Of a stretch of 64,000 nucleotides of DNA, positions 33,801-45,465 are shown in pieces (position 1 is the stretch's first letter; every line of letters begins with the position of its first letter). The DNA comes from Kitagawia praeruptora. Taxonomy: Eukaryota > Streptophyta > Magnoliopsida > Apiales > Apiaceae. The notes beneath the pieces were generated by a model. It was not told the DNA's origin and did no database searches. It was given only the letters and a program-made list of their open reading frames with translations. The position numbers and the translations under genes were made by a program. Where the stretch lies: the NCBI GenBank assembly GCA_037693485.1, contig CM075354.1, forward strand, positions 94,981,001 to 95,045,000, written 5' to 3'.

Positions 33801-36800
33801 GTAGAGCATGTATTGAATTTTATAACTTAGCCCGCGTGTCGGGGTTACTTTGTATTGTATATTTTCGAAACTCGGACAAAGTTTTTTTAAAGAATTTCGC
33901 AATAACTAACCTAAAGGCAACATCATCAATAAACCAGTGTTTATTTAATTAGTAAATACTTCTGAAGCATTTACAGATTAAATAAACTTTATTCGTCTAA
34001 TTAAGTTTATTTAATTGGATGAATATCAATTTCAAAACGTTTTCTTAAAATCGCTTTGTTCCGGAATAATAATAAAGATATTACCATGATTATAAATTGG
34101 ATATTTTTGGTTAAAGTACCTGGGATAATATTGATAAACGTTATTTTAGAGTTTATTTAATTCAATGAATATTAATTATAATATTCATTTGGCAAGTATT
34201 TATGAATGGTCTATTACCTATTGACTGAGAATCAGTGTGAGTTATTTGATAAAGTGGTTAGAGTCCGGGAACTGCCGGAGAGATAATGTATTGGTTTTGA
34301 TTAGAAATATTCCAAGAGTTACATTTGGGTGTTTCGAGGTTATTATATATTTCGATATTAGTAGTAAAAATTATTTGAATATTCACTTTATTAAGTGATT
34401 ACTCCTTGAATATTCTTTTAAAAAGGGGCTATTGAATATACTTATTCAATAAATATTATGTATTTATTTATTAAATATCCTAAGTGTTTTAAAGGGTATA
34501 GAATGTTAATTGGAGGTTATTTAAGGACTTTCATAGTTGTTAAAATATTATCTTTTGATTCTGCCTAAGCAAGTTTTCAAAACCTATACTTTTGAAGTAT
34601 TATTGTATAATACTGCATTTGCCAGGTTTTGCCATAATCTTATTTCCTGTTGAAATAGAATTTGACCTTTGGATTATATGTGATCTTTAGAGTTAAGTAT
34701 TTATGAACCGGTATGTCTTGTAGCTCTACATATAAGAGCATATTCATTGTTTTCGACTTCAAACCGGGAGTCGGTATTTTGTGATATAGTGATAGTCGTG
34801 GAAACCCGGAGGGATTCCAGCGACAGATTATGATTGATTTAAGGAATGGTATTTATAAACATTAATTACTTGGAAGCCATTTGTGGATTGTTATTTGAAT
34901 ATGGTATCATTCGAGGAATTGTATTTGCTTACTATATCTTTCGAGGTGTGTTATTTTAGTATTATCTCAGTCGAGAAATACCATATGAATATTATTTCTG
35001 TTAAACATGCTATTGGATGGCATAACTGTTTTCGAAAGTATATTATGATAGTTGATTACGATTTGGTAATTGGCTTATAAGCTAGATATGAGATATTAGT
35101 TATAAGCCGGGTTTTGCAAAGGCCCATAGTGAAGGGCGTATGACTTACATTCCTTTAATATAGACCGGGAGTCGGTATTTCCGTATATCTTGTGATTATT
35201 TTCTGAGGAAAATATTGGATAAAGGTTTTCCCATTATTTCTTTAATGAATATTATTTTGAATATTCATTTAAGTTATTTTATGAAATGAATATTATTTCG
35301 AATATTCATTTAAGAATTTATTTATATACTTAATGAATATTTTTATATATTCATTCGAGGATTATTATGAGAAATATATTTTTGGTTAAAAATATTCTTT
35401 AATTAATTATGAGTTAATAAATATTCCTTAAATATTTATGGATTAAGAAATATTCCCTGAATATTTAGCTAATTCTTTTAACTAGTTTTAAAAGTGAATT
35501 ACTTCATTCAAATGCTATTTTCGACCTCCAAATATTATGTAAATTATTTTGGAGTCTTATTATTGATACTATTATCAAGAAAGGTTCTCAGGATTCCATT
35601 CTTCATTCAATTCTATCCGTTAAATTTAAGGGAATCTTACTTGAGAAATGTTATCTATTTGGATAACTTCCTGGTCATAAATTATTCGTTTCATTCGCAA
35701 CTTGGTTGCTATTATTCATGGAATTGTGTGTACCCACTCATTATTCGAGGGGTAAGAATGTTGGAACAAGTTGGTATCCATTAACAAGCAGCAGCTTGGG
35801 AAATATTGGTAAATTTTCCTTTCCAATTAGATACGACTACTTTGTGGAGTCTTATCAACAAGTATTATACTTGGGGAAAGGGGGACGGACTTTACGTTTC
35901 AAAGTTATGGATGTGAAATGAACTAGGAGATGCGTAAGTGACCCAAAGGCTCCGGTCCAGCAAATGGCCCAACCGTTGGCCGAGGGGGTTCCAGAGGGCG
36001 GTAGACAAGTAAATCCGTCGGTGCTTCCTTCTACATGTAGAAAACAAGAGGTGGGGAGCATAACATGCGACTGATCATCGTGTAAATGCTATGTCCCTGG
36101 CGCGTCAAACTCCAGTATTAGTTCATCACTCAATGTTGGAAATTTTCTGCAACATCATCATGGGTGACAGAGTTGAAAAGTACTTGAAACTAGAATTGCA
36201 ATATCTTTCTTGCAAGTTCCTATTTTATGAAAATATTGCTATCTTGCTTATCTTGACATAGCATATACTTCCACGAAATCTATACGTGTTGAATTACCTT
36301 GTAACTTCATCCTTTATCTTATAATTGATGACTCTGTTGATACCTTACATAACATGAGTTATGATAAGGAGGTTTTCGATATTGGATCACCTTATAACTT
36401 CATCTTTTCAGTTATATGTTGATATTCTGCTTATATTCTATATAGCAGATATTTTACGGAAAGGTTATATTGAACTATCTTATAACTTCATCTTTTACAA
36501 TATACTAGCACTATGTTCGTCAATGCATGGCATACGGTTTCAAAGATATTTTAGAACTGTTATTACATTGCTGAGGTACAGTATCTTGATCTATCAAGTG
36601 TTTTGGCGAAAATGATATACTTATATGTATATACTTTAAGACTTGTGAAATACTAAAAAGGGGATCTTTTTATGGTTTGGTTTCTGTTTGATGAAAACAC
36701 TGGTAGTAGCAGTATATTGCACTACGTATTTTGAAGAGTTTTCTTAAAGGTTGTTGGGACTACAACTTATACCATTTTGCTAAAGTATGAAGCTTACTAT

Positions 36801-37443
36801 GGTTATTTTGATCCCAGGTTGTTCATTTGATGCTATTTCAAATGTTATACTTTCCTTATTGAAGTTCCATAGTTATAAATGTTTCAGAAATGATATTAAA
36901 TATCGTTAGACATTGAATACCATTGTGTGTATTGGTATATATATTGTTAAGTTCTATTGTTAACTGGCTGAGCAATTCTTTCGCTCATTCTTGCTTGTTT
37001 CAAATATTAACCTTTCAGAGGAAGGTAGACGGTTGAGGCTTATCTGCATGGCTCAGAAGAAGCAGGCAGTACGCCCTATGAAGATGATATGATCCAGAAA
37101 AGCTATAGCTGGAGTAAGTTATATGTAGGTACATTGATGTGTAATATACATTACTTTGTACTGAGTAGTACTAGTTGCTGGTGTACTTCCCAATGAAGCT
37201 ATACTAGTAGTATAAGATTTGTAAGACATAGTGCGATGTAATAGAATGGATGTAATGAAGATGTAAAGATTTTAGTTCTTGTTTCTAGCCCTATGACCTA
37301 AAAGATGCTTGGTGGTTGGGGTCGCAGAGTTATATTTCAGTTTTAATGATTACAGATGGTTTAATGTTGTTAAACAAGTAATTTGACATTGAGGATTTCC
37401 GCGTAGCTACCAAATCCTTGACCCCGGATTTGGGGGTGTTACA
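30856..37443 (+). repeat. 5' LTR of gypsy remnant, about 6.6 kb
   Basis: It starts TGTAATAACCC and ends GGGGGTGTTACA, directly before the primer site. A TATA-rich block near 31646-31675 and a GAGAGA-rich leader-like stretch near 31600-31890 could be promoter and transcript start. The rest is AT-rich with no ORF support. It contains a diverged tandem repeat at 32455-32670 and a GC-richer block at 35930-36110. The length is unusual; an unrecognised insertion inside cannot be excluded because no second LTR is present for comparison. Confidence 0.65.
32455..32670. repeat. Diverged tandem repeat, about 108-bp unit
   Basis: GGCTTACGAATATCAAT begins two adjacent, similar blocks at 32455 and 32563, each with a GATTGTCAC and an ATAGCGTAAGTA-like part. 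The copies differ at several positions. Confidence 0.75.
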
Positions 37444-38010
37444 GAAATGGTATCAGAGCTTAGGTTATAGTAAACTAGAAACGAGAGTGAGTAGGAGTGT
37501 GTATAGTTATGTGAGAACGTCAGAACTCATGTAGAGTTCTTGTTGGACTATTGGATATAGTACCAATGATTAAGTTATGATTGGAAGGCTATGTCAAGGA
37601 ATATGTTGATACAGACTTCACTTCTTGTGGTGATGAATGTCTGCTAAAGAATTCCTAGAGACAAGTATTGGTTGGCGGGGGCGTAGATCGCCCGAGACCT
37701 GAATTTAAGATGATTTTAGGGGATTCATTTAAACAGTTATGTACTCCCTGAACTATAGGAAATTTCAATAGGATATTGTAGGATGTAAAGCTGGCATCTC
37801 GTATTATGACAATGATGTGCTGAGATTGTACTCGTACTATTAAAATTCTGAAAGGGAAGCAAAACAAGATTGCTATGAAAGATTATGAGTCGAAGCTGCA
37901 GGTATTTAAATCCTCTCGAGTTAAGAGAGTTTGAGGTAATATTATAAATGGATTGGTGGACAGACACCGATTGTTTCAATTGATTATAGAAGTAAAATGG
38001 TGAAGATGAG
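37444..38010 (+). pseudogene. Remnant internal region with gypsy protease scrap
   Basis: No open frame remains. Near 37948-38010, reading through frame changes, MDW and then IDYRSKMVKMRF appear. This resembles the gypsy protease block that follows ILGMDWL. Gag, which should lie between the primer site and protease, is mostly gone. The sequence joins copia RT at 38010-38016. Confidence 0.55.
37448..37459 (+). other. tRNA-Met primer binding site, gypsy remnant
   Basis: TGGTATCAGAGC lies four bases after the LTR end and matches the complement of initiator tRNA-Met, as in plant chromoviruses. Confidence 0.82.
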
Positions 38011-38557
38011 ATTTCCTGTCCATCTTACAACCTGCATAGTCTGCATCTGAATAGCCTATTAGATTAAAACAAGAATCTCTAGGGTACCAAATGCCAAGGT
38101 TTGGTGTCCCCTTGAGATACCTAAAAATCCTTTTAATAGCTACTAAATGAGATTCCCTAGGATTAGCTTGGAATCTAGCACATAAACATGTAGCAAACAT
38201 AATATCAAGTCTACTAGTAGTTAAATACAAAAGAGATCCAACCATGCCTCTATAGCTTGAAATGTCCACCTTCTTTTCCTTAATATTCAATTCAAGCTTG
38301 GTGGCAGTGGCCATGGGTGTTTTTGCAGAAGAACAGTCTGCTAAGTCAAACCTTTTTAGTAGATCAAAAACGTATTTTGTTTGACTTATAAAAATTCCCT
38401 CATTTACTTGTTTAACTTGTAAACCAAGAAAATAAGTTAATTCTCCCATCATACTCATTTCATATTTACTTTGCATAAGTTTGGCAAACCTTTTGCAAAG
38501 TTTCTCATCAGTAGACCCAAATATTATATCATCTACATAAATTTGGACAAGTATCAT
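38010..38557 (-). pseudogene. pol: RT/RNase H fragment of minus-strand Sirevirus copy
   Basis: The open piece contains VQIYVDDIIFGSTDEKLC, the full YVDD catalytic motif, then the RT connection and the first RNase H motif GYSDADYAGCKMDRKS, where it stops. At the break, GATTTCC is shared with the adjacent gypsy protease text, so the join is probably a microhomology junction. The other side is cut by the CACTA-family fragment. Confidence 0.85.
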
Positions 38558-39190
38558 AGACCCAACTCATTTCATATTATATCATCCCAATTAGTGCTTC
38601 TCCTCCTGATTCTCTCTGATTGTTTCATTCTATCATACTCATCTTCAACCATATCAACAAGTATAACATCAGACATTTGACAATTAACAAAAATCGAAAG
38701 CTAGGGTTTGACCTAATTGGGATTCGACAAGGGGGTTTTGAAATCAAGGGTTAGAATTTGGGGACTTGTAAGCTAGGGTTTGAATTTGGGGGTTGTAAGC
38801 TAGGGTTTGAATTTGGGGGTTCTTCATTGAAGTTGTGAGTGAGTGAATTACTTTGAATGAATTAGTTTGGGGAAATGGAAAACAAGGTGAGTATGAGTTT
38901 GAGGAGCGGGAGGAAACAAAATGTTTGTAAGAGAGAAAGTGGGAAATGAAAAAAAGAACGGGGAAATGTTTCTAAGTAAGAGGGAAAGGAAAAAAAACGA
39001 GGGAAATGTTCCGCGTGTTTTTTTATTTTTTAAAAAGTGGTTAAAACATCGATTTTAGTTACAACTGATGTCTAAAACCTACTTTAATATCGGTTTCATT
39101 AAAACTTATGTAAAATAATTCTTTAACATCGGTCACTAAGGCAAACGATGTAAAAGGGGTGATGTCTATTAACAGTTTTGGCGTAACGCA
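38558..39190 (-). mobile_element. CACTA-family fragment, reverse orientation
   Basis: About 630 bp. Its right end (about 39000-39190) is the complement of the left terminus of the element at 16997, including TTTTGGCGTA and the ACATCGGT/AACTGATGT subterminal words. A GCTAGGGTTTGAATTTGGGG block near 38770-38820 matches 17380-17450 in complement. The opposite terminus is not recognisable, so one end is lost or replaced. CAT occurs next to both edges and may be the target duplication or chance. Confidence 0.65.
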
Positions 39191-41458
39191 TTGACAGATC
39201 TATAAAAGAGAGTTTTATCTACAGTACCTCTAGTGAAGTGATTCTCAATGAGGAACTGTGAAAGAGTGTCACATCAGGCTCTAAGTGCTTGCTTCAGGGC
39301 ATAGAGTGCTTTGAGCAAGTAGTAAACATATTCTGGGAAGTTTGGATCTTCAAAGTCAGGAGGTTGACTAACATACACCTCCTCTTCCAGAATCCCATTT
39401 AGGAACGCACTCTTGACATCCATTTGATAGACTTTGAAATTGGCATGGGCTGCATAGGCTAGGAAGATTCTGATTGCTTCTAACCTTGCTACTGGTGCAA
39501 AGGTTTCCTCAAAGTCAATTCCTTCTTCTTGACAGTAGCCTTTGGCAACTAGTCTAGCCTTGTTCCTTGTGACTATGCCATTTTCGTCCATCTTGTTCTT
39601 GAATACCCATTTAGTGTCGATCATTGACTTGCCCTTAGGCTTGAGTACAAGTGTCCAAACTTTGTTTCTTTCAAACTGGTTTAGCTCCTCTTGCATAGCT
39701 AAAACCCATTCTGGATCTAGAAGAGCATCTTCTACCTTCCTTGGTTCTTCTTTAGAAAGAAAGCTGCTATACAAGCATTCTTCTCGAGTTGCTCTCCTAG
39801 TTTGGACTTTTGCATTGGAGTCACCAATGATTAGATCAAAAGGGTGATCCTAAGTCCATTTTCTTTGAGGTGGTAAGTTTGATCTTGATGAAGTTGCTTC
39901 GTTTTCTTGATGTTGATCATTTTGATTCATTGTTGAGTGTTGACTGTGAGAAAATCCCCCTGAGTGGGTGATCCTCTAGTTGAGAGGAGTTCTAACAGAA
40001 TTGTCTACAGATATTTCCCTTTGATTCTTAACTGATGCTTCAACATGATTCTCATCAGATGGTGTGAGTTGCTCTTCTACAGATGGTCCATTCTGCACTT
40101 CATTTGATGGTCCATGTCTGTTGTTTACACCAATCATTATCCTATCTTCATCATCATCTTCACTTACTCCACCACTAGTCTCATTTTCAAATGAGAAAGA
40201 CTCATGAAAACCTTCATCTACAAGACCAGATATTTTCTTGTCGTCGAAGACAACATGTATGGATTCCATAACAATGTTGAGTCTTAGGTTGTAGATTCTG
40301 TAAGATTTTCCAGCAGAGTATCTAACAAATATAGCTTCATCTGCCTTTGAATCAAATTTTCCAAGGCTCACGCCATAATTCTTCAATACGAAGCATTTGC
40401 ATCCAAATACATGCAGAAAGTTAATTGTTGGCTTCTTGCCTTTGAACAGTTGGTAAGGTGTCATGCCTTTTGCTTGATTGATCAAAGAAATGTTCTGAGT
40501 ATAGCATGCAGTATTAACAGCTTCAGCCCAGAAATATGTTGGCAGTTTTGATTCTTCAAGCATAGTCCTTGATGCTTCAATGAGAGTTCTGTTCTTTCTC
40601 TCCACCACACCATTTTGTTGAGGTGTTCTTGGTGTAGAGAATTCTTGAGTGATTCCTTCTTCTTCATAGAACTTTCTTAGCACAAAATTTTTGAACTCAG
40701 TTCCATTGTCGCTTCTAATCCTTCTCACTTTGAAGTGTGGATTGTTGTTGATTGTCTTGATATGTTTGATAATGACCTCGCCTGTCTCATCTTTTGAACG
40801 AAGGAAGAAGGTCCAAGTGAACTTGGAGAAATCATCAACAATTATAAGCAGAAGCTACAAGGGTTGATCGATTGAGGACATTGACTTGGATTTGAAAGAG
40901 GTCTTTCTTTGCTTTCCTTTCTGGCAAGCATCACAAAGTCCATCTTTGGAGAATTCCAGTTTTGGAATACCTCTGACCAAATCCTTCTTGACCAATTCAT
41001 TCATGGATTTAAAATTCAAGTGTGACAGACGTTTGTGCCAAAGCCATGCTTCATCCATGCTTGCCTTGCTGAAGAGGCATGTAGCAGAGTTGGTACTCGT
41101 TGAGTTGAAGTCAGCAATGTACACATTCCCTTTTCTATTTCCTGTCATCACTACCTTGTTGTCATTCTTCTTGAAAATGACACAAGCTTCAGATGTGAAC
41201 CATACATTTTGATTTTTATCACACAGTTGACTGATACTTAGCAAGTTATGCTTAAGTCCATCAACCAGTGCTACTTCTTCAATGAAAACATTTCCTTGTG
41301 AAATCAAGCCATATCTTTTAGTATATCCTTTGCTGTTGTCTCCAAAGGTAATGCTAGGGCCAGCTCTCTCCTCAAACTTAGTGAGCAGGGTAGAATCTCC
41401 AGTCATATGCCTAGAACAACCACTATCCAGGTTCCAAAGATTCTGTCTGTCTCCCTGT
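39191..41458 (-). pseudogene. pol: Protease, integrase and N-terminal RT, minus-strand Sirevirus copy
   Basis: Open pieces are 40855-41406 (protease HMTGD end and HHCC integrase domain with LCDACQKGKQRK), 39976-40728 (RSDNGTEF and NGVVERKNRT of the integrase core, then C-terminal domain) and 39274-39774 (hinge and RT with YQMDVKSAFLNG). A deletion near 40855 removes the integrase block that carries the first catalytic Asp and leaves a stop. Further stops lie near 39976, 39851 and 39276. As in the other copies, pol has no ATG; its frame opens just before a TACAG/GGA context at about 41458. Confidence 0.85.
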
Positions 41459-41474
41459 ACACATCAAAATCAAA

Positions 41475-43863
41475 TCAAGTTGATTTTGGTACCCAAGATT
41501 CCTTGGGTCCTGCCTTGTTAGCCTTTCTCCTATTTTTCAAGCCTTTACCACCCAAGGGTTCTGACTGAGTTAAATCAATTTTTACTCTAGGTGTAGGACT
41601 CTGAAAGACAGGTTGGTTCACATACTCATATTCATTCAAGCTAGTTGTATAATTTGGCATATTCTGTGCAAACATGTTATTCATCATCCATGGCAACTGA
41701 GGCATTTTATAAGCATTGTAGTATGGATTATGCATGAATGGCATGTTAGCATAGTGACTAGATGTATGAGCAGGTTGAACAAACATGTTAGGCATAACAT
41801 TCATAGCAAACACAGGCACAGACGTAGGCATACTGGGCACAGAAGTTTTCTTGACAGATTTACAGTTGGTAGACAGATGATTTACGCTTCCACAGTGTGC
41901 ACATTCCTTTCGAGGAGCATATTTATCAGGTGTGTAGTTACTGTGTTTGTTAATTCCTACCTTGCCATTTCTGTTCTTCTTACTAGCCTTAGTCTTAGAT
42001 TCAGTCTTCTCTAACTTGTCCGTTGATTTCTCAGTAGACAAGTTGCCTGTGTTGCTTTGTTCAACTGACTTGGTTTTGCTACACTCTCCTAACACAAAGT
42101 TTTTGCTGATAGGTCCATATTTCTTATACAATTTAGTCAGGGTTGCATTACTGACAGGTTTCAACTCCTTTGGACAATCATCATCCACAGAGTCACTATC
42201 TGATGCAATCTCTCTATCAACATCTAACTTTGCTTCTGCTAATTTGTGGAAGGATCTAATTCCTTGAACTTTACCAATTTCTTCAGTTTTAGCCTTTGAT
42301 CCACCCCACTTAGCAATTAGATCTTGTTCCTTTTTCAATTGTTCTTTTAAACAATCTTCTCTATCTAAGGCCTCAAGCAATTTATCTTTTACATCCTGGT
42401 AGTCTCTTCTCATTGTCTCAAAGTCAATTAATTGAGTTTCTAACAGTGTATTCTTGTCACCTAACTTAGCATTCAGATCTAATCTTGCTATTCTCTTTGT
42501 TAAGTGATTTCAATGTGACATACATGTTATACAGTTCATTTGACATTTCATTGACAACATCATCACATTCATCTTTAGAAAGCTCAGTTAGATTCGTAGA
42601 GTATACCTGGTTGCTTGCTGAACTAGCCTCTTCATCATTCCCTTTTGCCATGAGTGCAAGATTGACAAACTCTTCTTCTGTATCTGAGTTTCCTCCAGCT
42701 GCCCAATCATCATCTTTGGACACAAATGCTCTTTCCTTTTTCTTGAGAAGATCAAAGTATTTCTTCTTGTAGTCATCAGTTCCAGACTATTTCTTTTCAT
42801 TCTCAGCTTTGGATTTTCTGCATTCATTGGCAAAGTGGCCAGCAATTTCATAGCTATAGCACTTGATCTTTGACCTCTCAACCATACCCTTGTTTGGTTG
42901 ATAGCTTTTCTTGAATTGCCCGGCTCCTGCTGGATTCTTCTTTAATCTTAACTTTGAAAACCTTTTTGATAGAAATGCCAAGTATTCATCTAGATCTTCA
43001 GATTTATCCTCACTCAGTACATCAAGTTCTTCAATCATCTTGCTTTTGCCTTTGCTAGTTCCAGCTCCACCTTCACAAGTTCTCTGACTTAGTGTGGTTT
43101 CAACATCCTTCATCTTCTCTCCATCTTGATAGGTTGGAATATCGGCCACCAAAGCTACATTTCCACCTTTCTTCTGGCTCTTCTCAACTTCTTCATCTTG
43201 TTGAAGCTCGAGCTCATAGGTCTTTAGAATTCCATACAGTCTCTCAAGTGTATAGTCTTTGTAGTCTTGAGAATTCCTCAATGAGACTGTCATTGGCTTC
43301 CATTCTTTAGGTAAAGACCTTAGAAATTTTAGGTTGGAGTCTTTGGTTTCATAAATTCTTCCATACAACTTTAACCCATTTAACAGTTTTTGAAACCTGC
43401 TAAATATATCAGTTAAGCCTTCACTTGTATTACAGTGAAAATGTTCATGCTGTTGTATGAGAAGTTGTTTCTTATTCTCTCTGACTTGCTCAGTTCCTTC
43501 ACAGAGTGTCCGAACAGTGTCCCACACTTGCTTGGCAGTGGTGCAGTTGATTACACTATCGAACATGTCCTGATCAATGCCATTGAACAATATATTCATG
43601 GCCTTTTTGTCCTTCTGGACTTCTTCTTTGTCTCCATCTGTGAATTCTGCTGGCAGTTTGGGAATTGGCCTTCCAGCAGCTCCAGATCTAGCTGCTTCTC
43701 TAACTTCAGTGTTGGTTTTCATAGGGATATGAGGACCTCTCTCTATGCAGTTTACAAAGCCTTCATCGATGGATGAGAGATGTAGGTACATCTTTACTTT
43801 CCAGTGAAAGTAATTATCTTTGTCGAGGATTTGTATTTTTACTCCTGCATCCTTAAATCCCAT
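41475..43863 (-). pseudogene. gag: gag polyprotein, minus-strand Sirevirus copy
   Basis: It starts at the ATG at 43863 (MGFKDAGVKIQILDKDNY). The Gag core contains CTTAKQVWDTVRTLCEGTEQ and FSRFQKLLNGLKLYG. The first zinc knuckle reads CYSYEIAGHFANEC: the second Cys is replaced by Tyr, so zinc binding there is probably lost. A second knuckle, CAHCGSVNHLSTNC, is intact near 41880-41920. A TAG at 42789-42787 and a frame change near 42475 break the ORF into 42787-43863, 42466-42723 and 41475-42413. It ends at TGA 41477-41475. Confidence 0.87.
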
Positions 43864-43900
43864 GGTGGTGATCTTTGAACTTCTTGTATGTTAGAAGCTT

Positions 43901-43912
43901 GCTCTGATACCA
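43901..43912 (-). other. tRNA-Met primer binding site, minus-strand Sirevirus copy
   Basis: On the minus strand this reads TGGTATCAGAGC, two bases inside the LTR start at 43915. It is the canonical plant copia site. Confidence 0.88.
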
Positions 43913-43914
43913 AT

Positions 43915-45382
43915 TGATATGTCCCAGTTGTACACCACGAGATTGTAGAAGGGGGGGTTGAATACAATCTCAACTAAATTCTTTCAAATTGATGAGGTCT
44001 TGATAGATTGTTATAAGAACGTAAACAAAACAAGATAAATAGAATATCTAAAGCATATACAACACACGATATAAAAAATCTCAGGTGGGTTGGCTTATCA
44101 GCTTGATCCACCTGATGGTTGTATTTGAAGATAATTCTCTGCGTAATAATACATAGTTGCGATTACACGGTTTTAGTGTTTACAAGAAAACCTAAATCTA
44201 TTAGCCTTGTGATCAGTGTTTTCTTCTCTACTAAAACTATGCTACTCATACAGCTTATTTAAAAACTATATGAAGACAAGTAAGTTACATAAGATGTAAT
44301 GATACACTTCTGATATAACTTGTCACACACACCTACTCAAAGTGATTTCCATTTCTGGAATTATCTTGAAAGTCTTCTCTTCTTGATTTGGACAATCCCA
44401 GTAGGCTTTGAGACAGTGTATGTTTCTTTCTTCAAAAGTGACTAAGTTCTTGAGGTGACTTAGCTTCCAAGCCCACGTGATGCTTTCTGCACAAGATCAT
44501 TTTGCTTTTGGATCTTTGTCTCTGAAAGTAGCTTTATCAAAAGGTTAATCCTTTTTTAGAGTCAATAAGCCTTTCTGCTTATTGAGCTGTGCTAGAACTT
44601 CCCAGACAGAACGGCTGATCTTTATGCATTTGTCGAAATATCCTTTGAATCTTTCAGTAGATGTGTAATCATGTTGGAGGTTCCTTTCACTCTTATTGTT
44701 GCCCTTGAAGTCGAATAAACAGTGACTGATTTCACCTTTCACTTGGAAGAGTTTGAGCCTTCAAATATTTACAATTTAACTCCCTACTCGTAATATCCTC
44801 TGTGTAATTGATCGCTGTCTATAAGTCACGGGTTGCAAAGTAATCCTGGGTTTGATCTTCATTCGATATGATTCCTTTAGAGAACTCTGTTTTATTAACA
44901 CAGGGTTGAGTTCTCGAATAGATGTATCTTGAGTTCTCGAATGATGACTTCTCGAATAGTTCCTCAGAGTTCTCGAATGACTTCTTGAATAGTTCCTTGA
45001 GTAGACTTCTCGATTAGAGTTGTTGTAGACTTCTCGAATAGAGTTGTTGCAAACTTCTCGAATAGTTGCAGACTTCTCGAATAGAGCAGTCTGAACTTCT
45101 CTAACTGGAACTTCTCGAATATAACACTCTGACTTCTCGAACTGGGATTTCTCGAATAAACCCTTTTTGGTAGAGTTCTCGAATGACTTCTCGAACTCAT
45201 CTTTTCTTGACTTCTCGAATATACTTGTATGGTTATGGCAAACCCCTCTTTAGATTACGGATATCTGATTGGAGCATGTTGTGGCTTGTTACATAGATTA
45301 AACCCTAACTGTTTGCAGTGTTTCATTCACAAGATATAGCCTTTGTTCATCTGCAATACAGCTGGCTTCCTGATTGGATTAT
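43915..45382 (-). repeat. 5' LTR of minus-strand Sirevirus copy
   Basis: Roughly 1.4-1.5 kb from TGATATGTCCC inward. The inner end contains a G7 run followed by TTGAATAC, similar in layout to the end of the plus-strand copy's LTR. The segment 44900-45230 contains more than a dozen copies of CTTCTCGAA or GTTCTCGAA. The outer border is not fixed because no partner LTR is present; candidates end at TATCA 45382 or about 45428. Confidence 0.65.
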
Positions 45383-45465
45383 CAGCTTCGGTTCCTTGAT
45401 TCATTTTCTGCCTTGTGGTATTTGTTATCATCATCTTGAAACATGTATGACTCAACAGTATGTTC

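Larger units (their letters stand above)
30856..38010 (+). mobile_element. Ty3/gypsy (chromovirus-like) retrotransposon remnant
   Basis: This consists of one very long LTR (30856-37443), a tRNA-Met primer site and about 560 bp of internal sequence. The internal part ends with a protease scrap and is cut at about 38010. The primer-site context (ATGGTATCAGAGCTTAGG) and TGTAATAACC...GTGTTACA ends are those I associate with plant chromoviruses such as the Tekay/Del group. Gag is missing, and no RT or integrase of this type is seen in the window. Confidence 0.7.
38010..45382 (-). mobile_element. Second-family Sirevirus, minus-strand copy, 3' truncated
   Basis: This copy has its 5' LTR, primer site, gag and pol down to the RNase H start. 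It then ends at 38010, so the rest of RNase H, the third ORF and the 3' LTR are missing. It is interrupted by a CACTA-family fragment at about 38558-39190. Its LTR shares a repeated TTCGAGAA-type motif with the plus-strand copy beside it, so the two are related. The right boundary is uncertain: TATCA at 45378-45382 would pair with TGATA at 43915, but another TATCA lies near 45428. Confidence 0.75.

Noticed and set aside
34883..36615. Several ORFs of 65-96 residues in the gypsy LTR
   Set aside because: AT-rich, Phe/Ile/Tyr-rich translations without motifs or shared start context; consistent with chance ORFs in LTR sequence.
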